DNA of 58,626 nucleotides from Anaerolineae bacterium (lineage in GTDB: Bacteria; Chloroflexota; Anaerolineae; Aggregatilineales; Phototrophicaceae). Positions 41,690 to 50,502 of this stretch are shown piece after piece. The stretch spans positions 1 through 58,626 of the forward strand of contig JAJDWK010000047.1 in the NCBI GenBank assembly GCA_022825675.1, given 5' to 3'. A model generated the notes under the pieces. It made no database searches. It was not told the origin of the DNA and saw only the letters and a list, made by a program, of their open reading frames with translations. Both the position numbers and the translations under genes were made by a program. The first letter of the stretch is position 1, and every line of letters starts with the position of its first letter.

Positions 41690-43669
41690 ATGCCCATCAC
41701 AACCCGCGGACGCTGGTTCATCGACGAAACGGGACGCACCCGCATCCTGCACGGCGTCAACCTGAGCGGCGGCAGCAAAGTCCCCGCAGACCCGCCCGGC
41801 TTCACCCACCTGCCCGAGTCTCTCAGCGAAAAACAGGCTGTCTCCTTCATCGGCCGTCCCTTCCCGCTGGAAGAAGCGGACGAGCACTTCGGGCGGCTCA
41901 AGCATTGGGGCTTGGATTTTCTGCGCTTCATCGTCACTTGGGAAGCGCTGGAGCACGCGGGCGCGGGCATCTATGACGAAGACTACCTTGATTATCTCGC
42001 CGCCTTGCTGGAAAAAGCCCAAGCCTACGATTTGCATTTTGTTATCGACCCGCACCAGGATGTCTGGAGCCGTTTTTCGGGCGGCGATGGCGCGCCCGCC
42101 TGGACCTTCGACGCCGCCGGGCTGGATGTAACGCGCTTTTCAAAGACGGGCGCCGCCCTGCTCCATCGCGACCAGCCGGACGATTTCCCGCAGTTGATGT
42201 GGGCGAACAACTATTATCGCTTCGCCGCCTTTACCATGTTCACGCTATTCTTCGGCGGCGAGACCTTCGCGCCCGATTGTCTTGTAGATGGGCGCAATAT
42301 CCAGCAGTATCTGCAGGAGCATTATGTCGCCGCCTACGCGCGTCTGGCGCAGCGCTTGCGGCAGCTGCCGAATTTGCTGGGCTTCGGCGCGATGAACGAG
42401 CCGCATTACGGCTTAATCGGCGTGCCTGACTTGCGCCGGCTCGACCATTTGGCATTCCAACGCGGTGTGATGCCGACACCGGCGCAGGCGATCTTCCTCG
42501 CCAATGGTTTCGCCCAGGACTGCGCCGATTTCGGCAGCCCGTTGCCCAGCCTCCCACAGCAGCGCGAGCGCAGCGTGCGGCTCGACCCCGCTGGGCAGAC
42601 GGTGTGGAAGGCGGGCTGTGACGATGTCTGGCGGGCGCATGGCATTTGGGGGCTGGATGGCGAGGGGCAGCCGCAGCTGCGCCGTCCCGCGCATTTCGCC
42701 CGCGCCGATTTCCCGCAGGATTTCCTCAAGCCTTTCTGCGAGCGCTTCGCCGCGGGCATCCAGGCGGTTTTGCCCGAGGCGCGCATTTTCATCGAGGCGG
42801 AGCCATTCGCGCCGCCGCCGCATTATGAGGACGCCAGCAAGCTGGTGTATGCGCCGCATTTCTACGACGGCATCACACTGTTCACGCGCCGCTTTAGTCC
42901 GCAGCTCAACTTTGATTTCGGCAGCCGCCGCCCGATAGTGGGCGAGCCGAATATCCGCCGTTATTTCAGCCAGCAATTTGGGCGCTTTCGCCAATATGCC
43001 GAGGCGACCATGGGCGATGTGCCGATACTCATCGGCGAATTTGGCATTCCTTTCGATCTCAATGGCGCCGCCGCCTATCAAAATGGTGATTTCTCGTCCC
43101 ATGCCAAAGCGCTGGATTACAACCTGGGGGCGCTGGACGAGCATCTGCTGAGTTACACCATTTGGAATTATACGCCCGACAACAGCAATGCCCGCGGCGA
43201 CAATTGGAACGGCGAAGATTTGTCCATTTTCAGCCGCGACCAGCAAGAGGACCCCGCCGACATCAATTCTGGTGGGCGGGCGCTTTCGGCGCTGCTGCGC
43301 CCATACGCGCGTAAGGTCGCTGGCGAGCCGCTGAACATGCGCTTTGACCGCGCCAGCCGCCTCTTCACTTTCAGCTTCCGCCATGACAGCGAAGTTACCG
43401 AAGCGACCGAGATTTTCGTGCCGGCGGCGCAATATCCCGAGGGTTTTCGCGTCGAGATCAGCGATGGCGAATACGAGTTCAAGGAGGAGGAGCAACTGTT
43501 GCTCTATCGTCACAGCGGCAAGGACATGCCACATCTGGTGCGGGTGATATCGAAGGCGGCGGCACCCGCCCCGCTCTCGCCCTGGGACAAGCTGGCGCTG
43601 GTGGGCGTGGCGCTGGCGTGTGTGTTGTATCTGTTGCGGCGGGTGGGGAGGAGAGGGAAGAGCGATTGA
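41690..43669 (+). CDS. GH5 glycoside hydrolase, sterylglucosidase/glucocerebrosidase-like (GH5_12 type), C-terminal membrane anchor
   Basis: 659 residues. 'GRPFPLEEADEHFGRLKHWGLDFLRF', 'TWEALEHAGAGIYDEDYLDYL' and 'DPHQDVWSRFSGGDGAPAW' follow closely what I recall of fungal EGCrP-type enzymes. The acid/base is E237 in 'GAMNEPHYG', the nucleophile E450 in 'LIGEFGIP'. A beta-sandwich domain follows (about 545-630), then a TM segment 'LALVGVALACVLYLL' and a basic tail. No signal peptide, so the catalytic part probably stays cytosolic. GAGG lies 7 bases before the ATG. Expected substrates are steryl or ceramide beta-glucosides; inferred. Confidence 0.83.
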   Translation: MPITTRGRWFIDETGRTRILHGVNLSGGSKVPADPPGFTHLPESLSEKQAVSFIGRPFPLEEADEHFGRLKHWGLDFLRFIVTWEALEHAGAGIYDEDYLDYLAALLEKAQAYDLHFVIDPHQDVWSRFSGGDGAPAWTFDAAGLDVTRFSKTGAALLHRDQPDDFPQLMWANNYYRFAAFTMFTLFFGGETFAPDCLVDGRNIQQYLQEHYVAAYARLAQRLRQLPNLLGFGAMNEPHYGLIGVPDLRRLDHLAFQRGVMPTPAQAIFLANGFAQDCADFGSPLPSLPQQRERSVRLDPAGQTVWKAGCDDVWRAHGIWGLDGEGQPQLRRPAHFARADFPQDFLKPFCERFAAGIQAVLPEARIFIEAEPFAPPPHYEDASKLVYAPHFYDGITLFTRRFSPQLNFDFGSRRPIVGEPNIRRYFSQQFGRFRQYAEATMGDVPILIGEFGIPFDLNGAAAYQNGDFSSHAKALDYNLGALDEHLLSYTIWNYTPDNSNARGDNWNGEDLSIFSRDQQEDPADINSGGRALSALLRPYARKVAGEPLNMRFDRASRLFTFSFRHDSEVTEATEIFVPAAQYPEGFRVEISDGEYEFKEEEQLLLYRHSGKDMPHLVRVISKAAAPAPLSPWDKLALVGVALACVLYLLRRVGRRGKSD

Positions 43670-43671
43670 GT

Positions 43672-44163
43672 ATGTTATTTGATAAGGCAATCTACGCTGT
43701 TTCTCTGAATGGCGATGTTAGGCAGTATTTTGAGACAAGTATCCAGCGCTTGCAAGAAGCTCGGCTTGATATACGAAACAAGGCAATGCTTGAAGACTTG
43801 TTCAAGGGCAGAAATCCGCTTTTTCTGCGGTCGACCAGAAAAGTCGCTTCTAAGCTGGTGAGCTATTGTCTGGACACTTATCTGCTGTCAGCTGACGAGA
43901 TTCTTTTTGAAGACTTATCACGCGAATTGTCGGTTTTCGAGGCTCAGCGCAGCCTGCAATTGCTAGAATCTTGCGCCTTCGCTGAAGTATTTGCTCAAGA
44001 CGCTCTGCCATTGCGGATTGAATTGTTGGAAGCGCAGGACCGAGCAAATAACCGACTGACGCATCAGTTCTGCATGGAGTTATGCGACGAAGACTCTAGA
44101 ATCAACTGGAGTCGGCTGACAAATTTCATTGTCGCATGTGGAAACGGAAGCGAAAAAGTATAG
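43672..44163 (+). CDS. Unknown alpha-helical protein
   Basis: 163 residues, mostly helical, with no TM segment or recognisable motif. It begins 'MLFDKAIYAVSLNGDVRQYFETSIQRL' and ends 'NWSRLTNFIVACGNGSEKV'. The ATG at 43672 is 2 bases after the GH5 stop; a TTG at 43666 overlapping that stop could couple translation. It is AT-richer than GH5 and faces the DUF262 gene with a 19-base gap, so it may belong functionally with that nuclease rather than with GH5. No function assigned. Confidence 0.55.
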   Translation: MLFDKAIYAVSLNGDVRQYFETSIQRLQEARLDIRNKAMLEDLFKGRNPLFLRSTRKVASKLVSYCLDTYLLSADEILFEDLSRELSVFEAQRSLQLLESCAFAEVFAQDALPLRIELLEAQDRANNRLTHQFCMELCDEDSRINWSRLTNFIVACGNGSEKV

Positions 44164-44182
44164 TGCTCGACCGAGATTCTTA

Positions 44183-45943
44183 TTACTTTGGGGTTTGTGG
44201 TCGCGGCCAGATTTCGATAAAGCGTTCAATGAGCATTTGCGCTCGCTCTAGTATTTCGGCTTGTGTCCATTGATTTTGTTTAAGGACAAATTTGTTGAGT
44301 CCCAAGTTGCTGCCACCAAGGTCAGCGTATATCGCTCTCTTATCATGAAATGATTTTGCTCCTAACTCCGGGTTGTATCCCGATAATGTGAGGTTTCCTA
44401 TTGAATGCAGATAAGTTTTATGAATTTGATCCGCTTCACCGCCGAGCATTGCGCGCCATTCTAGTGATAAGTCCTCTTTTCTGGGCATGATGTGTTCAAT
44501 CTGAATGGTATTAGGATCGCTGAGGTCAACTTGCTCTTTGTGTCCAAAAGAAAGTTCTAGCTGCTCCAGGATCAAGCGGGTCTTTTTTCGTTCTCGCTGG
44601 TAAAGAGGGAATCCCATTAGGGCAATGCGGATTTGATGGTCTGTTGGCCACTCCTTGCCCTCAAAGTGAGCCCACAGTTGTTGCAAATCTTTGGACTTGC
44701 TGATCGCCTGCGCAAAGTCAAGCCCATAGCCCCTAGTTCTAAGTCGCATGATTGAACGCCGCAAAATAAAACTTTCAACCGCATTCAAAATATTAAGAAA
44801 TTCGTCTTCAGAGATATGGTACGGATGCTGCTGGTCATCATACCGTGCATACATTGAAATCAAAAAGGGGATAGCAGTTTTTGCGTCCAGGCTTGCAAAC
44901 CGTTCAAATGCCGCTTTCAATTTTGCACTGGGTTCGAGATCCGCATGGACAATTCTTAGATAATACGACGCATATCGTTTCTGATCTTCAACGAGAAGAC
45001 GAAGCGCTTCCAATTTCGCCTCACCCTCATTCGTGTCGCACTGAAGATTTCCCACACGAGCATCAAACTCGTCCTTGTACTTGGAATACACTAAACGTTT
45101 TGCAAAGTACTCTTGCTTCGCAATCAAATAACGGTAGTAGAAATCTTCCAGTTCTTTCGCGTTTAGCTGACCATTTTCTTTTTCAGCGAATAGTTGCTCA
45201 AACGGCTCCCACTCTTCATGAAAGAACTTATCTTGCATTTCGCTTGTAGACAGTGGCATCAGTGCAAAGTTTCGAATCAGATCCGCGACAAAGAGCAGCT
45301 TCCCTTTGAAATTCATGCTCTCGTAAATCTTTGTAGGATCGTCCATATCTTCCAAGGTGATAGAAACGAATTTTATTCGGGCAACAATCACCGTGTAGAT
45401 CTCGTTGAGAATAGCGAAAGTTTCCCGCTCTCCGGTTCGCAATTCTCTCCTAACTTGACCCAAGAAAAACTTGTACGCTTTGACAATTTTATGTTTATCG
45501 AAAAGTAATGTTGACGCTGAACTCACAATTAACTCAAAAGCGGTTCTGTCAGATGCTCTCGGCAATATCCTGCGCTCTGTTTTGCCATCATTTGTCGTAA
45601 ACGATATAAGCTCGTCTACGGATGAAACGAAGTGTTCAAGTTCATGTTTTCTGGCAATATCACGCAGGGCGCATAACAATATCGAAAGTGTGACCAATCG
45701 TTGTTGACCGTCGATCACCAAGTATTTTTCTGGGAGATATGCGCCTGTTTTTCCCTTATCAATTATCATTGGTCCTAAAAAATGTTCCGGGCTTTTGTCC
45801 CCTTCATTTATTAGCGCTCTAATATCATCCCATAATGCTACCCAATTTTTTTGCGTCCACGAGTACGGTCTCTGGAAAACTGGGATGATGTGCTGCGCTT
45901 TTACCAAAAGCATTTCGCCCAGAGTCTTTTTATAAGTGTGCAT
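44183..45943 (-). CDS. DUF262-DUF1524 (GmrSD-like) nuclease
   Basis: 586 residues. N-terminal DUF262: 'YKKTLGEMLLVKAQHIIPVFQRPYSW' and the DGQQR motif in 'YLVIDGQQRLVTLSILL' (nucleotide-binding, DndB/ParB-like). C-terminal DUF1524 HNH-type nuclease: 'IQIEHIMPRKEDLSLEW' and 'HSIGNLTLSGYNPELGAKSFHDKR'. This pairing is that of GmrSD, SspE and BrxU, which restrict modified phage DNA. The ATG at 45943 is preferred to ones 5 and 12 codons upstream because GGAGG lies 5-6 bases before it. Clearly AT-rich. Own promoter at 46016-46044. Confidence 0.9.
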   Translation of the reverse strand: MHTYKKTLGEMLLVKAQHIIPVFQRPYSWTQKNWVALWDDIRALINEGDKSPEHFLGPMIIDKGKTGAYLPEKYLVIDGQQRLVTLSILLCALRDIARKHELEHFVSSVDELISFTTNDGKTERRILPRASDRTAFELIVSSASTLLFDKHKIVKAYKFFLGQVRRELRTGERETFAILNEIYTVIVARIKFVSITLEDMDDPTKIYESMNFKGKLLFVADLIRNFALMPLSTSEMQDKFFHEEWEPFEQLFAEKENGQLNAKELEDFYYRYLIAKQEYFAKRLVYSKYKDEFDARVGNLQCDTNEGEAKLEALRLLVEDQKRYASYYLRIVHADLEPSAKLKAAFERFASLDAKTAIPFLISMYARYDDQQHPYHISEDEFLNILNAVESFILRRSIMRLRTRGYGLDFAQAISKSKDLQQLWAHFEGKEWPTDHQIRIALMGFPLYQRERKKTRLILEQLELSFGHKEQVDLSDPNTIQIEHIMPRKEDLSLEWRAMLGGEADQIHKTYLHSIGNLTLSGYNPELGAKSFHDKRAIYADLGGSNLGLNKFVLKQNQWTQAEILERAQMLIERFIEIWPRPQTPK

Positions 45944-46015
45944 ACTTGCCTCCGACATCCTGCTTGTGCCCCAAGCCATACAGCTTAGCTACGAAAATTG
46001 GCGCATAGCGAATAT

Positions 46016-46044
46016 ATTCTATCGTATGCTATTCTTCTGTTCAA
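46016..46044 (-). promoter_or_regulatory. Sigma70-like promoter for the DUF262 gene
   Basis: Minus strand TTGAAC (46039-46044), 17-base spacer, TAGAAT (46016-46021). It would give a leader of about 66 bases. Confidence 0.6.
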
Positions 46045-46119
46045 CACATTTTGACTGACAGAAGTCGCTCCCTTGCGCCGACACTAAATACCTTAAACCA
46101 ATACAGAAAGGACAGCCCC

Positions 46120-46767
46120 ATGAACTACGACCTCGCATCTGTCGATTACATCCTCGAAACCACCCGCAGCGTGCGCAAGCGCCTCGATCTCACGCGCCCG
46201 GTTGACCGAGAGACGGTGGCGCGCTGCCTGGACATCGCCATCCAAGCGCCCACCGGCAGCAACCGCCAAGGCTGGAGCTGGCTCATCGTCACCGATGCCG
46301 AAAAAAAGGCGCGCATCGGCGACTATTACAAGCAGTCTTGGTACGCCTATGCCGGCGTGGCGGCGCGCTCGGCACCAGGGGAAACGCCATCGCCGCAGAT
46401 GCGGCGCGTCATCAGCTCGGCGCAATACCTGGCGGACCACATGCACGAGGCGCCGATGATGATTTTCCCCTGCGTGCAGGGGCGCCCCGGCGGCGACAGC
46501 GCCGCGGCAAACGCTGGCTTGTACGGCTCCATCATTCCTGCCGCCTGGTCGCTGATGCTGGCGCTGCGGGCGCGCGGCATCGGCGCGGCTTGGACGACGC
46601 TGCACCTCAGCTATGAGCGGGAATGCAATGAGATACTGGGCATCCCGGCGGATGTTACGACGGCGGCGCTGCTGCCTGTCGCTTATTTCCGCGGCGAGAC
46701 CTTCCAAAAAGCTGACCGCATCCCCGCCAGCGAGCTCACCTATTGGGAGACCTGGGGCAGCCGCTAG
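46120..46767 (+). CDS. Nitroreductase family protein
   Basis: 215 residues. 'ILETTRSVRKRLDLTRPVDRETVARCLDIAIQAPTGSNRQGWSWLIVTD' contains the FMN-contacting Arg pair and the APTGSN loop. 'AAWSLMLALRARGIGAAWTT' and 'ADVTTAALLPVAYFRGETF' complete the flavin fold. It would reduce a nitro, quinone or other electron-poor group with NAD(P)H; relatives include enzymes of F420- or cobalamin-related routes, so substrate is open. The ATG at 46120 with AAGGA 8 bases upstream is preferred to a start 23 codons earlier. It is transcribed away from the DUF262 gene. Confidence 0.9.
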   Translation: MNYDLASVDYILETTRSVRKRLDLTRPVDRETVARCLDIAIQAPTGSNRQGWSWLIVTDAEKKARIGDYYKQSWYAYAGVAARSAPGETPSPQMRRVISSAQYLADHMHEAPMMIFPCVQGRPGGDSAAANAGLYGSIIPAAWSLMLALRARGIGAAWTTLHLSYERECNEILGIPADVTTAALLPVAYFRGETFQKADRIPASELTYWETWGSR

Positions 46768-46814
46768 CGGCATCCGCCCGCCTACACCGGGCAATCGCAG
46801 CTGAGTATTTTATC

Positions 46815-46844
46815 TACCGAGTACACGAAGTACACGAAGTTTTT
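46815..46844 (+). repeat. Short dispersed repeat ('ACCGAGTACACGAAGTACAC' type)
   Basis: Contains two tandem TACACGAAG units. Distant member of the ACCGAGGACACCGAG family, in the gap between nitroreductase and methyltransferase genes. Confidence 0.65.
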
Positions 46845-46863
46845 GTCGCATATTCACAAATGC

Positions 46864-46891
46864 TTGACCAGCGCAAATTCGGTTGTATAGT
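46864..46891 (+). promoter_or_regulatory. Promoter candidate for the methyltransferase-kinase-sulfatase run
   Basis: TTGACC (46864-46869), a 16-base spacer, and TATAGT (46886-46891), 45 bases before the ATG at 46936. Confidence 0.55.
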
Positions 46892-46935
46892 AAGAATAGT
46901 GACCGAAGTGGGCGCAGAGTCAGGCGGGATTTGTG

Positions 46936-47805
46936 ATGTCCGCAGCGCAGCAATCCGATGCTATCCGCCGCTTTGACGCGACCGATCGCTACCTTCGCAA
47001 CTGTGAAGCGGCGCAAGCGCGCTATGCGGTGCCGCCAGTCGATTTCGCCCAATGGAGCTTGGACACAGTCGCCTGGCAAGGCGATGAAGCTATCCTCGAT
47101 ATAGGCGCGGGCGGCGCTGGGCAGGCTATCCGCCTCGCAAAGGCGCGGCCGGGCTTCAGCTTCTACGCCGTCAGTCTGTCGCCGGGCGTGCTGCGGCGCT
47201 ATCCTGGCGGCGACCGCCTGGCGCAGGGCAACCCGCTGCGGCTGCCCTACGCGGATAACAGCTTTGACCTGGTGCTGGCGAACCACATCCTGTATCACCT
47301 GCCGCAGATTGACGGCTGTCTGCGAGAAATCAAGCGTGTGCTCAAGCCGGCGGGGCGGCTCTTGGCGACCACTGACAGCCTGCACAGCCTGCCGGAGCTG
47401 CAAGTACTTTTGCGGCGCGCCATCGTTTTGCTCAGCGATAATGGCGCGCGCATTGCCCCGCCGTCCCTGCCCTGCGATTCCTTCGCCCTGGAGAATGGCA
47501 CACGCATCCTCTCGCACCATTTTTATGCGGTTGTCCGCCACGATTTGCCCTGCAACCTGGTCTTTGAAGATGTCGACGCGGCGATAGACTACCTGGATGG
47601 CATGCGCGACCTGCGGCAGCAAGACCTGCCCCAAGATGTCAGCTGGGACGACATTCTGTTGATTATGCGCCAACAGTTGACGCAGCTGCTGCACCTGCTG
47701 GGCAAATTGGAAATCCATACCACCTGCGGCGTCTTGCTCGCCAGCGACTGCGGCGATTTCATCCATGAATTCGTCAGCCGCGAGCAGGAAGATTCCGCCA
47801 GCTAG
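46936..47805 (+). CDS. Class I SAM-dependent methyltransferase
   Basis: 289 residues. Motif I 'ILDIGAGGAGQAIRLAKARP' (about 55-74), motif II-III region 'LPYADNSFDLVLANHILYHLPQIDGCLREIKRVLKPAGRLLATT', as in UbiE/type-11 methyltransferases. The C-terminal ~90 residues are a helical cap. The ATG at 46936 is favoured over the overlapping GTG at 46933 by spacing from GGCGGG. It heads a run with the PfkB kinase (28-base gap) and sulfatase (13-base gap). Substrate unknown. Confidence 0.85.
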   Translation: MSAAQQSDAIRRFDATDRYLRNCEAAQARYAVPPVDFAQWSLDTVAWQGDEAILDIGAGGAGQAIRLAKARPGFSFYAVSLSPGVLRRYPGGDRLAQGNPLRLPYADNSFDLVLANHILYHLPQIDGCLREIKRVLKPAGRLLATTDSLHSLPELQVLLRRAIVLLSDNGARIAPPSLPCDSFALENGTRILSHHFYAVVRHDLPCNLVFEDVDAAIDYLDGMRDLRQQDLPQDVSWDDILLIMRQQLTQLLHLLGKLEIHTTCGVLLASDCGDFIHEFVSREQEDSAS

Positions 47806-47833
47806 CAAGCGTTTCAACAGATAGGGCAAAAGC

Positions 47834-48778
47834 ATGTCGGTGCTTTCTTTTGGCGAACTCCTGATTGATTTCGTCGCGCTGGAACAGGGGCGGACTGTCG
47901 GCGAGGCATCGGGCTTTGTCAAAGCGCCGGGGGGCGCGCCCGCCAATGTCGCCGCCGCTGTCGCCCGCCTGGGGCATGCCAGCGCCTTCATGGGGCAAGT
48001 CGGCGATGACCCTTTCGGGCGGCATCTCGCGGGCGTCCTGGCGGCGGCAGCGGTGGATATCAGCGGCTTGACATACTCCCGCGAGGCGCGCACGGCGCTG
48101 GCATTCGTCGCCAACACCGCTGATGGCGACCGCAGCTTTATGTTCTATCGCCACCCCTCGGCGGATATGCTGATGACGGCGGATGAAGTCGATACCGCCG
48201 TGATTGACGCTTACGCCGCCTTCCACTATGGCAGCATCACCTTTATTCACGAGCCAGCCGCCTCCGCCCTGCGTCTGGCGCTGGAGCATGCGGTGGCGCG
48301 CGGCAAATTCATCTCCTATGACCCGAACCTGCGTCTGCCACTCTGGCAGAGCGCCGCCGCCGCCAAGGCGGGCATGCTCGCGGGGCTGCCCTACGCCAAT
48401 CTGCTGAAAATCAGCGAAGAAGAGCTGGAATTTCTGACGGGCAGCGCCGATGTCCGCCCGCTGTGGCGGGAGCGAATGGAGCTGATTTGCGTTACTTATG
48501 GCGCGGCGGGCGCGGTCATCCACCTGCGTGATGGCAGCCGCATCGAACGCAGCGGCTACCGCGTGCAAGCGGCGGATACCACTGGTGCCGGCGACGCTTT
48601 CGCCGCCGCGATGCTGACGGGCTTGCTGCCGCATCGCGAGAACTATCACGAGCGGCTGCCGGCGATATTGGATTTCGCCAATGCTGTCGGCGCGTTGACC
48701 TGCCTGGGCAAAGGCGCGATACCCTCGCTGCCGACGATGGCGCAGGCTTTGGCATTCCAAGCAGAGCGGGCACAATAA
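47834..48778 (+). CDS. PfkB family carbohydrate kinase (fructokinase / KDG kinase-like)
   Basis: 314 residues. 'APGGAPANVAAAVARLGHASAFMGQVGDDPFG' is PfkB signature 1 and 'DTTGAGDAFAAAMLTG' (near 250) is signature 2 with the catalytic Asp. It phosphorylates a sugar or keto sugar acid. Either fructose or 2-keto-3-deoxygluconate is plausible; the latter would connect with the mannonate dehydratase at 12.0 kb. Its tight coupling to the next sulfatase gene suggests joint use in breakdown of a sulfated sugar. Confidence 0.9.
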   Translation: MSVLSFGELLIDFVALEQGRTVGEASGFVKAPGGAPANVAAAVARLGHASAFMGQVGDDPFGRHLAGVLAAAAVDISGLTYSREARTALAFVANTADGDRSFMFYRHPSADMLMTADEVDTAVIDAYAAFHYGSITFIHEPAASALRLALEHAVARGKFISYDPNLRLPLWQSAAAAKAGMLAGLPYANLLKISEEELEFLTGSADVRPLWRERMELICVTYGAAGAVIHLRDGSRIERSGYRVQAADTTGAGDAFAAAMLTGLLPHRENYHERLPAILDFANAVGALTCLGKGAIPSLPTMAQALAFQAERAQ

Positions 48779-48791
48779 CCGAGGCACGCGC

Positions 48792-50351
48792 ATGAGCCAG
48801 CCAAACATCATCTTGATACTGGCAGACGATTTGGGCTATTCTGATATCGGCTGTTTCGGTTCTGAAATTGCCACGCCCAACCTTGACCGGCTGGCGGAGA
48901 CGGGCGCCCGCTTCTCCCAGATGTACAGTTTTGCGCGCTGCTGCCCCTCGCGCGCCGCGCTATTGACGGGCTTAAACCCGCATCAGGCGGGGGTGGGGCA
49001 CATGGTGGAAAATCGCGGTACGCGCGCCTATCAGGGCTACCTGCGTGATGACGCCGTGACCATCGCCGAAGTCCTGAAAGGCGCTGGCTACAGCACCTTG
49101 ATGTCGGGCAAATGGCATGTCGGCGGCGCGCTTTCGGCGCGGGAGCCCGAGAGCTGGCAGCCGGGCGCGCCCGGCTTCCCCACGCCGCTGGACCGCGGCT
49201 TCGACCGATTTTATGGCACTTTGGCTGGCGCTGGCAGTTTCTATTTTCCCCATGCTTTGATGCAAGATGGCGCATTTATCGACGATTTCCCGGAGGATTT
49301 TTATTACACCGACGCCATCAGCGACAAGGCGGCGGAAATGATTGCGGAGGTCCATGGCAGTGGCGCGCCCTTCTTCCTGCATGTCGCTTATACCGCGCCC
49401 CATTGGCCCCTGCATGCGCCGCCAGCTGCCATCGCCAAATACGAAGGCAGCTACCGCCAGGGCTGGGATGTTCTGCGCCAACAGCGGCACGAGACTTTGA
49501 ACAGCCTGGGCATCCTGGATCCCGTATGGGCGCTTTCCCCGCGTGATGCCGCCGCCCCGCCCTGGCAAGCCGCCGCCCACAGCGATTGGGAAGACCTGCG
49601 CATGGCGACGTATGCCGCCATGATTGACCGCATGGACCAAGGCATCGGGCGCATTATCGCCCAGCTGGAGGCGCTGGACATCCTGCAGGACACGCTCATC
49701 ATCTTCCTTTCGGACAATGGCGGCTGCGCCGAATATCTGGCGGAGGACGGCTGGATCAATTCTTATGTGCCTGACCTGCCCGATGGGCGCCGGGTGCAAA
49801 TCGGCAACCGCGTTGGCATGCGCCCGGGCACCGCCGATACTTATATGAGCTATGACCTGCCTTGGGCAAACGCCTCCAACGCGCCCTTCCGGCTGTACAA
49901 ACACTGGGTGCACGAGGGTGGCATCTCGTCGCCTTGCATCCTGCACTACCCGCAGCGCATTACCGCGCCGCTGACCATTCACAGTCCGCTGCAATTCATC
50001 GATATCCTGCCGACATTCGCTGATGCCGCGGGGGCGGACTATCCAGCGGAGTACCGCGGCAATGCCATCCAGCCAGCCGAGGGCGAGAGCTTCCTGCCCG
50101 CGCTGGATGGGCGCGACTGGCAGCGTCAGCAGCCGCTGTATTGGGAGCATGAAGGCAACCGCGCCCTGCGCCGGGGCGATTGGAAGCTGGTCAGCAAATT
50201 CCCGGGGGACTGGGAGCTGTATAACCTGCTGGAAGACCGCACCGAGCTTAGGGACCGCAGCGAGAGTGAGCCGCAGCGCGTCCGCGCGCTGAGCCAGCTC
50301 TATCAACAGTGGGCAGAGCGCTGTGAGGTGCGCAGTTGGCCCCTTGTCTAA
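48792..50351 (+). CDS. Arylsulfatase-type sulfatase
   Basis: 519 residues. 'PNIILILADDLGYSDIGCFG' has the metal Asp pair (11-12 region), 'CCPSR' (50-54) is the formylglycine motif with C50 as the modified residue, and 'LMSGKWHVGG' plus 'IIFLSDNGGCAEY' complete the site. It resembles the AtsA-type arylsulfatases in length and in the 'WALSPRDAAAPPWQ' insertion. No signal peptide. It follows the PfkB kinase by 13 bases. No formylglycine-generating enzyme or anaerobic maturase lies in the window. Confidence 0.92.
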   Translation: MSQPNIILILADDLGYSDIGCFGSEIATPNLDRLAETGARFSQMYSFARCCPSRAALLTGLNPHQAGVGHMVENRGTRAYQGYLRDDAVTIAEVLKGAGYSTLMSGKWHVGGALSAREPESWQPGAPGFPTPLDRGFDRFYGTLAGAGSFYFPHALMQDGAFIDDFPEDFYYTDAISDKAAEMIAEVHGSGAPFFLHVAYTAPHWPLHAPPAAIAKYEGSYRQGWDVLRQQRHETLNSLGILDPVWALSPRDAAAPPWQAAAHSDWEDLRMATYAAMIDRMDQGIGRIIAQLEALDILQDTLIIFLSDNGGCAEYLAEDGWINSYVPDLPDGRRVQIGNRVGMRPGTADTYMSYDLPWANASNAPFRLYKHWVHEGGISSPCILHYPQRITAPLTIHSPLQFIDILPTFADAAGADYPAEYRGNAIQPAEGESFLPALDGRDWQRQQPLYWEHEGNRALRRGDWKLVSKFPGDWELYNLLEDRTELRDRSESEPQRVRALSQLYQQWAERCEVRSWPLV

Positions 50352-50502
50352 AGCCGCGAAAGCTGCCGTCAGGTTAAGGCATTGCCACAAGTATTAGGGA
50401 AATGCGAAGAAGGGCGTTTTTTGCCGCCTACGCCTTTCGCCTGCCGCGGCAAATATGATAGTATTGCTGGGGGTTCAATAGCGTTTTGATGAGGCTGCGC
50501 AC

